From assembly GCA_036703315.1 (NCBI GenBank), contig DATNPH010000236.1, positions 1-23,900 of the forward strand: a stretch of 23,900 bases of DNA, given 5' to 3'. This stretch comes from DATNPH01 sp036703315 (GTDB lineage: Bacteria > Cyanobacteriota > Cyanobacteriia > Cyanobacteriales > Coleofasciculaceae). The notes under the pieces were generated by a model. It was given only the letters and a program-made list of their open reading frames with translations. It was not told the origin of the DNA and did not search any database. Below, one piece after another: positions 1 through 7,900 of this stretch. How positions within the stretch are numbered: the stretch's first letter is position 1; the number at the start of each line of letters is the position of its first letter. The position numbers were made by a program, and so were the translations under genes.

Positions 1-77
1 GGTTCAGACGCTTGGCGATAACCGTTCTCCAACTCTTCCAGGCTCAGATGTGCTTCGATTGTTACTCGTTTTGGCAT
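1..77 (-). mobile_element. IS630-type transposase, N-terminal fragment, cut by window edge
   Basis: Reading the minus strand from an ATG at 77-75 gives 25 codons that stay open to the window edge. They begin MPKRVTIEAHLSLEELENGY and continue RQASE. From memory this resembles the first residues of cyanobacterial IS630-family transposases, in which an LSLEELE-type helix precedes the helix-turn-helix domain. Only this start is visible, so completeness cannot be judged. It is transcribed in the same direction as the broken PAP2 gene beside it and begins about 30 bases past that gene's stop, which fits an element that landed in the PAP2 gene. The family call rests on recognition of a short segment. 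Confidence 0.5.
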
Positions 78-106
78 CGCGCTCGCATTAATGAATGCAC
101 CTGGAT

Positions 107-511
107 TTATATTATGGGTGATTTGCCGGACATCATATGAAACCCAATACCAATCCGCAGGGCACTAAAGTATAGGCTGACTATAAGCGCTACGCAGCCT
201 GCCCAACGGTTGATACTAAAAACACCTGTGGTAATCACAGCGAACATAGCTGCATGATCGCTGGGAAATGCACCCTGAAGGCTAAGGGCACCTTTCACGT
301 CTTTCCATACTATCGGATCGATAGGAATTTCCAAAAGCGCATTAACTAGAGGACGTGGACGAGCAAAAATCGATGCGAGCACCCGTGTCATAACAAATGA
401 CATCACTAGGGCAACAAAAAGTAGCACAACTCTACGGCGACTTTCTAGACGAGTCAGCCTTCTAGATTTGAGCGAGTCAGCTTCAGGCTTACCCAATTCA
501 CGCTTACCCAC
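107..511 (-). pseudogene. PAP2-family phosphatase, truncated at the C-terminus and possibly at the N-terminus
   Basis: The reading frame from a GTG at 511 gives 134 residues of a membrane phosphatase of the PAP2 (phosphatidic acid phosphatase type 2) superfamily, which removes phosphate from lipid or isoprenoid phosphates at the membrane. Visible motifs are RPRP at 51-54, FPSDHA at 82-87 with the conserved His86, and R119...H125 of the third motif, with hydrophobic segments at about 28-50 and 87-118. After FHMMS the usual Asp and the final membrane helices are absent; the protein ends six residues later in unrelated sequence. The frame is open upstream to a stop at 617-619 with plausible PAP2-like residues but no obvious start codon. 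Family members are usually well over 200 residues. The adjacent transposase start suggests insertional truncation. It is probably non-functional. Confidence 0.6.
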
Positions 512-660
512 AAACCAAAGAGAAACTATCGTACTTTGAGTTAGCCAGAAGCCGTCAAACGCAATATTGTCAAGCGAACTTATACCACAGTGTGTAATTG
601 TTCTATCTTTTTGAAATCAGTATTTGTTCTAGTAGCTAAGAGACGAGCCCTACCAAAAAT

Positions 661-721
661 CCGTAGTAATACGGACTTTAAATCTTTAAAGATTTTGTAA
701 AGTCAAGAGGTTTGCTACTAA
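661..721 (+). promoter_or_regulatory. Putative activator site plus promoter of the polysaccharide operon
   Basis: A palindrome CCGTA-gtaa-TACGG lies at 661-674. Eighteen bases later comes a -35-like TTTTGT (693-698), a 17-base spacer and a -10-like TACTAA (716-721). The same arrangement, including most spacer bases, recurs at 15397-15458. Transcription would start near 728, leaving a leader of about 93 bases before the GTG at 821. The palindrome would be centred near -60, a common position for an activator. The binding protein is unknown. The repeat is seen directly; promoter function is inferred. Confidence 0.5.
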
Positions 722-773
722 TTACTTAAGACATGGAAAACAACAAGAGCCGCACTATAGCGGCATAACCTGC

Positions 774-814
774 CTCCAGATGAGTAATTAACCAGGAACG
801 ATATCACTCTGGAG
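774..814 (+). promoter_or_regulatory. Inverted repeat that could sequester the ribosome binding site
   Basis: CTCCAGA (774-780) is perfectly complementary to TCTGGAG (808-814) across a 27-base loop. The 3' arm contains the GGAG (811-814) that serves as Shine-Dalgarno for the GTG at 821. If the stem forms in the mRNA it would block initiation of the first polysaccharide gene. A second small hairpin, GCCGC/GCGGC, sits at 749-764. Regulation is inferred from complementarity only. Confidence 0.35.
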
Positions 815-820
815 TTAGTC

Positions 821-2125
821 GTGAGCTTACTGGATTTCAATCATTTTTTAGCTCCTTGTTCATCCCTGCGAAAGGTGGAATGGAAATGCCTCCGATGCCA
901 ATCAACAATAATTTGGAGCCTAGGCATTTGGATATTAGGGGCAGGTAAGTTACAGGCTGTCACGAAAAATCTTGTTTCTCCTGAAACATTTGAAACCATG
1001 AACTCACCGTCACAATTGACACAACAAATTTCCCCTGTTGTCAATCAGAAAAACCTTCAACCGACTTCTGATAGCAGTATTGAAGGCTCCTCGGTTGAGC
1101 TGCACTATCGATTAGAACCACCTCCTATGCAGATAGCTGCACCAGAAAACTTCAATCCGGGGCTGCGATTACCGCCACCACCAGCACCACCACCAACCCC
1201 ACCAACAGCATCTACAGAGTCTGTTACTCCTGCTGTTGTTCTAGAAAGTATCACAACAGATTTTCGCCGGGACGAGGATAACTTCGATCAGCACAATTTA
1301 ATTATTGAGCCAATAGCTCAGTTTCGCTTGCGTAATGGTAATAAGATACGGTTCAAAACTGGTTTTAATTCTTTTGAAGAACCAGGTGTTGAATCTGTTA
1401 CAAACATTCCTCTGCAAGTGGAATGGGAAGGGAAAATTGATCAATTGACCTTGGTAGTGGGCGGGGGAGTTGATATATTCAACCATTTACCAACTGCTCT
1501 CAATTTTAATGCTAAAGTAGCCGATCCAATTGCCATTAAGGTCAGTCCATCGGGTCAATTGGAATCAGGAGTGATTGTTTCGGTTGAAGTGGAACAAGGA
1601 CCGTATAAGTCTAATGCTCGAACCCTAAACAATCAAATCACGGCTTGGCGGTTTGGACCAAGTTTATACTGGCAGATTGACCGAGATACTAGCTTATATT
1701 CATCCTTGCGCTTGGGCAGTTATAACGATGGCAATTTTGAGCAGCAATCTTTTAGCAGGCTAGAACGTAAATTTGGACAATTTTCCGTAGCAGCTAACCT
1801 GTTTAACTGGAGTTTCACAAGCGATCTTGACAAAACAAGTGGCTATTTTTCTCCGCCAGATTTCCTTGTTTACAATGGCGAAGTTGCTTGGCAGGGAAAT
1901 GTCTTCGAGAATCTGAACTGTCGCTTGGCAGCTACCCTAGGACAGCAGAGACTAAGGGGAAATTTTGATAACGCCAATACCTATCAAGTTCGCTGCACAG
2001 CAAAGCTATCGCCAAATGTAGAAGCAGACTTTGGTTATGCCTACTCCAATGTCCGGAATCAAGACACTGGCAAAAGTGCATACAACAATCAATCGTTCAC
2101 AGGACAGCTACGGGTCAGGTTTTAA
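821..2125 (+). CDS. Secreted BcsC-like outer-membrane beta-barrel protein
   Basis: A 434-residue protein starting at GTG, chosen because GGAG lies six bases upstream. A hydrophobic export segment at about 28-42 ends in LQA, a plausible signal-peptidase site. A variable region and a proline-rich stretch (about 105-130) follow, then about 290 residues of alternating polar/hydrophobic strands ending in aromatic Phe (RVRF), as in outer-membrane barrels. The segment GYFSPPDFLVYNGEVAWQG, with a later LAATLGQQ, resembles the C-terminal barrel of cellulose synthase subunit BcsC, but no TPR repeats are present. As first gene of the cluster it could be the outer-membrane exit channel for the polymer made by the downstream glycosyltransferase. 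The barrel call is fairly firm; the BcsC relation is recognition by eye. Confidence 0.6.
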   Translation: MSLLDFNHFLAPCSSLRKVEWKCLRCQSTIIWSLGIWILGAGKLQAVTKNLVSPETFETMNSPSQLTQQISPVVNQKNLQPTSDSSIEGSSVELHYRLEPPPMQIAAPENFNPGLRLPPPPAPPPTPPTASTESVTPAVVLESITTDFRRDEDNFDQHNLIIEPIAQFRLRNGNKIRFKTGFNSFEEPGVESVTNIPLQVEWEGKIDQLTLVVGGGVDIFNHLPTALNFNAKVADPIAIKVSPSGQLESGVIVSVEVEQGPYKSNARTLNNQITAWRFGPSLYWQIDRDTSLYSSLRLGSYNDGNFEQQSFSRLERKFGQFSVAANLFNWSFTSDLDKTSGYFSPPDFLVYNGEVAWQGNVFENLNCRLAATLGQQRLRGNFDNANTYQVRCTAKLSPNVEADFGYAYSNVRNQDTGKSAYNNQSFTGQLRVRF

Positions 2126-2236
2126 GGTTGTGTCTAGTTGTTGCTGTGAGCCAGAGGAAAACCTTGGGAATCCTAAACAAAAGCAGATGAAACCAGATCG
2201 GGTATGGAACAGGACGTCTACTAATAAGGAGTTATA

Positions 2237-3298
2237 GTGAATCCTGATTTTGAGCCGCCCTCCAAAGGGTTGTCTATCTTAGCCCATGCGGGGGGAGTAG
2301 TGACAGCAGTTGTAGCGATCGCAACTTTGCAATATTGGTCTACTCATGTTTCTAAAACTACTAATCAGGCAAATGCGACCTCAGTAACCCAAAATTCTTC
2401 CCCTATGCCATTAGTGGACAGCCAAGCCCAGAATGCACTGGATAAGGAAGTTGAGCAGAAGGCTGCTGCTTGCAAGTTTGACCCCAAGATTACTCCAAAT
2501 CGGGGTATAACCTTTGAATTAAAAACCTTTTACAGCAACGCTATGGGTCAGACACGCACCTACGGTCTAATCCTGCCCCCTGGCTATGATAAGCACCGAC
2601 AAGACTCTTATCCAGTTATCTTTCTCCTACACGGAGGACATGGGGACGCCGCAGGTTGGCAGGCATGTGGGGCTGTCACGGAGGTGTTGTACAAACTTTA
2701 CAGCAGTGGCAAACTCCCCCCGGCAGTTGTCATTACCCCTGATGGCAACGATAAGCGAGGCTCAAGCCCCTATTGGGACCCTCAGTACTTTGACGGTCCT
2801 AATGGTGAGGTGGCTACCTTAATTGGCTCTGAGTTAGTCCAAGAAGTCCAGTCTCGTTACCGAGTCCTCAAAGACCCTAAATTTTGGGCGATGGGAGGTC
2901 TGTCCTCAGGCGGTTGGGGCGCTTTCAACATTGGTCTGCGTTATTTGGATCGCTTCAATATCTTGTTTAGTCACAGTGGTTACTTCACCGACGATAGTGG
3001 CTCTGCCAATAGCCCTATCAAGCTTGTGCAAAAAGTGTCTCCTAAACAGCGTTCCTCATTGCGAGTCTATCTAGATGCAGGAGTTGGAGACAAAGAATTT
3101 TTGGATGAAACTGCGCAATTTCAGCAAAAGCTTGTGGATTTGGGCATTGTCAACGCGTTTAACGTCTTTCCTGGAGGTCATGGGACTACAAGTCGAAATA
3201 CAGGTTCGCACTACTGGCACAAACATCTAGAAGACTCTTTGAGCTATGTAGGGGTGCAATGGAAATCAACCCCAGCCCAAAAAGATTCCACTTTCTAG
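2237..3298 (+). CDS. Membrane-anchored alpha/beta-hydrolase esterase (PF00756-type)
   Basis: A 353-residue protein from a GTG preceded by AAGGAG (2226-2231). An N-terminal hydrophobic segment (about 12-32) is probably an uncleaved anchor placing the enzyme in the periplasm. The catalytic domain (about 85-345) resembles the putative-esterase family that includes feruloyl and acetyl-xylan esterases. The oxyanion segment LLHGGHGD, nucleophile elbow GLSSG (Ser223), an acid at Asp285 in GVGD and His315 in PGGH form a plausible triad. The C-terminus inserts about 15 residues rich in Gly, Ser and His after the catalytic His, before the usual Trp-rich helix. In a polysaccharide operon it may remove acyl groups from the polymer; the substrate is not readable. 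Its first 35 residues nearly match those of the next gene. Confidence 0.75.
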   Translation: MNPDFEPPSKGLSILAHAGGVVTAVVAIATLQYWSTHVSKTTNQANATSVTQNSSPMPLVDSQAQNALDKEVEQKAAACKFDPKITPNRGITFELKTFYSNAMGQTRTYGLILPPGYDKHRQDSYPVIFLLHGGHGDAAGWQACGAVTEVLYKLYSSGKLPPAVVITPDGNDKRGSSPYWDPQYFDGPNGEVATLIGSELVQEVQSRYRVLKDPKFWAMGGLSSGGWGAFNIGLRYLDRFNILFSHSGYFTDDSGSANSPIKLVQKVSPKQRSSLRVYLDAGVGDKEFLDETAQFQQKLVDLGIVNAFNVFPGGHGTTSRNTGSHYWHKHLEDSLSYVGVQWKSTPAQKDSTF

Positions 3299-3404
3299 TT
3301 CCTGAGCATCAGAATCTGGGAACTCTAAAGCCATTAACGCTAAAGACTGTTGACGGAAGTAGCAAGCGGCAAAGACTAGTTGATATAGAGAGGTTGCATT
3401 ACTA

Positions 3405-4844
3405 ATGAAGTTTGATTTTAAGCCGCCGCCCAAAGGACTGTCTATACTGGCTGTTGTGGGGGGAGTAGTTACTGCGGTTGTGGCGATCGCGTTTCTAAAA
3501 TATTCGTCCAGTTCTTCCAAGAATTCTTCCTTACCTAATCTTCAAGTATCCCCATCTCCAACCACTGCCTCTGCTCAAGCAGTGGCTCAAATAGACGCTC
3601 AATCTTTGGTTATTCCAGGTCAATCGATTACCTCAGATCAAATCGCCGCCACGAAAACTCCTTATGTGGCATCTGGCGTAGGAGATTTGACACGACAGGA
3701 AATGGAAATGGCTCGTCAAGCTTGGCGCTATTTCCAGCTGAACTGGAACAATGAAACGGGATTGGTGAACTCAGTAAATGGGTTTGCCTCAGTGACGATG
3801 TGGGATCAAGCGGCTGCGATCGCAGCTTTAGTTAGCGCTAAAGAACTAGGGTTTGTGCAACAGGCAGACTTTGAAGCCAAGATGAGCCAGATGTTGAAAA
3901 CGCTGGCTACGATGCCCCTTTACAAAGGAGAACTGCCGAACAAAGTCTATAACTCTAAAACCTTAATTCCTGTGAACTACGGTCAACTAGATAAACGGGA
4001 AGAAATTGGTTGGTCAGCCCTTGATCTGGGGCGTTTAGCAATGTGGCTCAAGATTGTAGGAGCTAAGTATCCGTCGTTACAGCCACAAACAGAAGCTGTC
4101 TGGAAACATTGGCGAGTTGGGCGTCTCACTAAAAATAGTAAGATGTACGGCACTTCTACCGTCAAGGGCAAAGAACAGCTAAACCAAGAAGGTCGATTAG
4201 GCTACGAAAATTACGCAGCTTATGGTCTAAAACTGTGGGGTTTGGATGTAGAGAAAGCACTAGATTCTCAAGCTAATGTTGGCTTTGTCAATCTCTACGG
4301 AAAGGGTGTTCCCTACGATAAACGGGATTCCAAAACTTCTGGGGCTAATAACTACGTCCTCAGCGAACCGTATATTTTGGATGGCATTGAAACCGGATTT
4401 CAAGCGTTACCCAAAGCCTATGCCGATCGCATTTTAGCTGCTCAAGAAGCTCGCTACCAAGCAACAAAACAGTTAACTGCTCTTACAGAAGATAACCTGG
4501 ATCGCGCTCCTTATTTTGTTTACAGCACCCTATTTGTCAATGGACAACCCTGGGCAACCATTACAGATAAGGGAGAAAAGCATAACGATTTACGCTTTCT
4601 CAGTGCTAAAGCCGCAATAGGTTGGCATGTGCTTTATAACACGCCTTACACTCGCCAGTTATCTGATTTTGTCCAAGCCAATCTGAAAGCTGATAAAGGC
4701 TGGTACAACGGCTTTTATGAATCATTAAAAGAACCCAATAAGTCCTTGACGGCTAACAATAACGGCGTCATGCTCGAAAGTCTGCTCTACAAAAAGGTAG
4801 GCAAGCCTCTTACTGTCTGGGCAGGCGTAAAAGTATCTCCCTAA
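3405..4844 (+). CDS. Membrane-anchored DUF3131 protein, single domain
   Basis: A 479-residue protein with an N-terminal anchor (about 12-32), a low-complexity linker, and one DUF3131 domain from about 95 to 475. DUF3131 is thought to have the alpha/alpha toroid fold of six-hairpin glycosidases, so a glycan-cleaving or glycan-binding role in the periplasm is likely, though activity is unproven. Conserved segments seen in order are TMWDQ (Asp134), LPNKVYN, GWSALD, QEGRLGYE, NNYVLSEPYILDGIE, LTEDNLDRAPYFVY, LSAKAA and NNNGVMLESLLY. All polar positions conserved with domains 1 and 3 of the following protein are retained. The Shine-Dalgarno is weak (GAGAGG, 12 bases upstream). It was probably duplicated from, or to, the neighbouring gene and carries the same anchor as the esterase. 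Confidence 0.8.
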   Translation: MKFDFKPPPKGLSILAVVGGVVTAVVAIAFLKYSSSSSKNSSLPNLQVSPSPTTASAQAVAQIDAQSLVIPGQSITSDQIAATKTPYVASGVGDLTRQEMEMARQAWRYFQLNWNNETGLVNSVNGFASVTMWDQAAAIAALVSAKELGFVQQADFEAKMSQMLKTLATMPLYKGELPNKVYNSKTLIPVNYGQLDKREEIGWSALDLGRLAMWLKIVGAKYPSLQPQTEAVWKHWRVGRLTKNSKMYGTSTVKGKEQLNQEGRLGYENYAAYGLKLWGLDVEKALDSQANVGFVNLYGKGVPYDKRDSKTSGANNYVLSEPYILDGIETGFQALPKAYADRILAAQEARYQATKQLTALTEDNLDRAPYFVYSTLFVNGQPWATITDKGEKHNDLRFLSAKAAIGWHVLYNTPYTRQLSDFVQANLKADKGWYNGFYESLKEPNKSLTANNNGVMLESLLYKKVGKPLTVWAGVKVSP

Positions 4845-4900
4845 AGTGGCTAATAATTTGCAAGTAAAAAGGTTAACACGTTAGAGATTAACAAAATCTA

Positions 4901-4957
4901 CTTCTTCAACCTTTTAACCTTCCACCCTTCAACCTTCATAACCTTCCACCCTTCAAC
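4901..4957 (+). repeat. Degenerate CTTCAACC tandem repeat directly before a start codon
   Basis: The segment consists of imperfect copies of a pyrimidine-rich unit. The 18-mer AACCTTCCACCCTTCAAC occurs identically at 4916-4933 and 4940-4957, a 24-base period. It ends four bases before the ATG at 4962, so the start has no purine-rich Shine-Dalgarno. Such short tandem repeats are common between cyanobacterial genes. Confidence 0.7.
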
Positions 4958-4961
4958 AATA

Positions 4962-7900
4962 ATGCAACGACGCCATCAGCAAAAGTGGTCAAGGTTGATT
5001 GCTCTATTCCTAGCGGGTGCAGTTTCACAGTCTTTAATAAGTGTTTCTGTGCCTAAGCCAACCCTGGCTCAAACTCCAACAGCTGCGCCTAATGCCTGTT
5101 CGCAGATTACCGCCCCTTTAACGCCAGAGGAACAGGTCTATGCTAAGACGGCTTGGCAGTACTTTGTTAAAAACTATCAGCAAGCAACGGGATTTACTAA
5201 CTCCACTGGTGGGTATCCCTCCGGCACTCTCTGGGATATCGGCAATTACTTGATGGCATTGAATGCAGCACGTTGGCTGAATTTAATCGATCAGGGAGAA
5301 TTTGACTCTCGCCTCAACCAGTTTTTGAAGACTCTTAGTAGTCTCAAGCTATTTGAGGATACCTTGCCGAACAAAGTTTATAACGCGGCAACTGGGGAGA
5401 TGACTGATTACGGCAACAAACCAGTGGAGAAGGGCATTGGGTGGTCGGCTTTAGATGCTGGTCGGATATTAGCAGCATTCCACGTCATAAACGCTTGTCA
5501 TCCGCAGTACAAAGATTGGATCAAGGGGATTGTAGCGAAGTGGAAGATAGAGCGATCGCTTAAAGATGACCAACTCTATGGAGCTATGATTCGACCTGAT
5601 GGCAGCACGTTGCTGGTGCAAGAAGGACGCCTTGGCTACGAAGAGTATGCGGCTAGGGGTTACGAACTTTGGGGCTTTAAAGCCTCTAAGGCGCTAGCAC
5701 TGGAACCCTATCAGTTTGTGGAGATTAACGGCGTCAAAGTCCCGGTTGATACCCGTGACTTCAAAAGCACTCAAGCCAACAATTACGTAGTCAGCGAGTC
5801 CTACATCTTAGATGGCATTGAATTTGGTTTGGAAGGGTATTTGAAGGAATATGCTGCCAACGTCTTAGAAGTGCAAAAGCGTCGCTTTGATGCCACGGGA
5901 CAGCTGACTTCTGTATCAGAAGACAACATCGATCAAGCGCCTTATTTTCTCTACAACACGGTTTACTCTAACGGTAATTCCTGGGCAACAATTACTGATG
6001 AAAATAAGCCTTATCCGCAGCTACGCAGTATCAGTACGAAAGCTGCATTTGGCTGGCGCTATCTTTACCCGGATAATGCCTACGCTCAAAAAGTTTTTGA
6101 TGCAGTGAAGGATTTGCGTAGTCCCGATGGGGCTGGCTTCTACGCTGGGCTTTACGAAGAAACGAAGCAACCCAATAAATCGCTGACTGGCAACACCAAT
6201 GGGCTAATTCTGGAGATTTTGTACTACAAAGCTAGGGGCAATCGCCCGCTCATCGGGTCAAGTTTGGTTACTTTTGCAACACCGGGGAAGCCGAGTAGCA
6301 GTACTTCGACTCCAACGGCTACAGGCAGTTCATCCGCAGGGGGGCAAGGCTCTACACCTTCACCTGCTGATGCAGTTGCTGTTGCACCCATTCCTTCAGT
6401 AGGAAAGCTTCACTCCTCAGCTTCCCCTAAGCTAGCAAGACCGCTCACAGTTCCAGAACGGCGTTATGCGGAGGCAGCTTGGCAATACTTTCAAGCAAAT
6501 TATCAATCTAACAGTGGATTGGTTAATGACCGCAGTGACATGAAAGGTGCAACGCTGTGGGGATTGGGGGATTATCTAGCAGCTCTAAATTCGGCACGCG
6601 CCCTTGACATTATCACCGCCAAAGAATTTGACGATCGCACGCGACATTTGTTAGGTGCCCTGAAGAGGCTGCCTCTATTCGCTGGACAGTTGCCCCACCG
6701 TGGTTATGATACCCAGTCATTGCAACCTGTAGATTACGGCGCTAACCCCAGCACACAGGGAAGCAGCAATCCCACCGCCGAGGGAACAGGTTGGTCAGCC
6801 CTTGATGTTGGGCGGGTACTGGCGGCGCTGTATACCCTGAAGAACTACCATCCCGAATACACACAAGCCGTCGATCAAATTGTCCTGGAGTGGTCGTACT
6901 CACAAGTTGTGCGGGATGGTCTTCTCTTCAGCGCCAGAGTGACCAAAGATAAGAATGGGCGACTCTTGACACAAGTCAATACTGAAAGTCGCCTTGGCTA
7001 CGAAGAATATGCAGCCCGTGCGTTTCAGTTGTGGGGCTTTAACGTCACTCGCTCCGCTGTCGGTGGTAAGTATCAAATTACTTTAGTCGAAGGGGTTGAG
7101 GTGCCGACACAGAGAGAGGGAGCAGGCGAACAGGCGAATAGGGGAGAAAAACCTCCTTCCTATACAGTTAGTAATCCCTTCCTGCTATACGGTTTGGAAT
7201 TTGGCTTTGACCCCCAAATGCGTCAGCTAGTGCAACCCCTTTTTCAAGCTCAAGAGTCGCGCTACCGTCGTACCGGAACCTTTACTGCTGCTGCCACTAC
7301 CCTGCTCGATCAACCACCCTACGTGGTTCACAGCACAATTACTGGTCGGGGAGAGGCTTGGGCAACCTTGGAGGATAAGGGTAAGTCCGTGTCAGATGCT
7401 CGTACAGTCAGCACGGCTGCTGCCTTTGCCTTTCATGCCCTGTTTCCAGAAAACGAATATGCCCGTCAGTTACAGCAGGCAACGACAGACCTCTACAATC
7501 CTCAACAAGGCTACTATGAAGGCTTTTCTGAAAAAACGGGCAAACCACAAACCGCTCTCAGTGGCAGCACCAACAGTCTGATTCTGCAATCCCTGCTGTA
7601 CATGGCAACGAATCAACAACCCCTGATTCGTCCAGAAACTGCAATGGATTCTCCCTGGTGGGAGGCAGTTGCGACAGCCGATCCGGGTCGTGGTTTACCT
7701 CGTAGTACCACGCAGACAGCTCGATTAATTGTGGACTCCTCCGGTGCTTACTGGACTTCAGGCAGTAACAACACTACACCTGTTTCACTACAAAAACAGC
7801 CTGTACCAAGCGCCTCGACCAGCTCATCTACAGCACCTCTTACGGGCAGACAGGGGGGCACTGCCCCTACTGTGGCAATTCCTTCACCAGCACCAACTGT

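Noticed and set aside
2031..2237. A 68-codon plus-strand frame bridging the barrel and esterase genes
   Set aside because: It overlaps the end of the barrel gene in another frame, has no ribosome binding site and encodes nothing recognisable.
4901..4957. Possible CRISPR-like direct repeats
   Set aside because: The unit is short, degenerate and without unique spacers of regular length; it is a pyrimidine-rich tandem repeat. No CRISPR array or cas gene was seen in the window.
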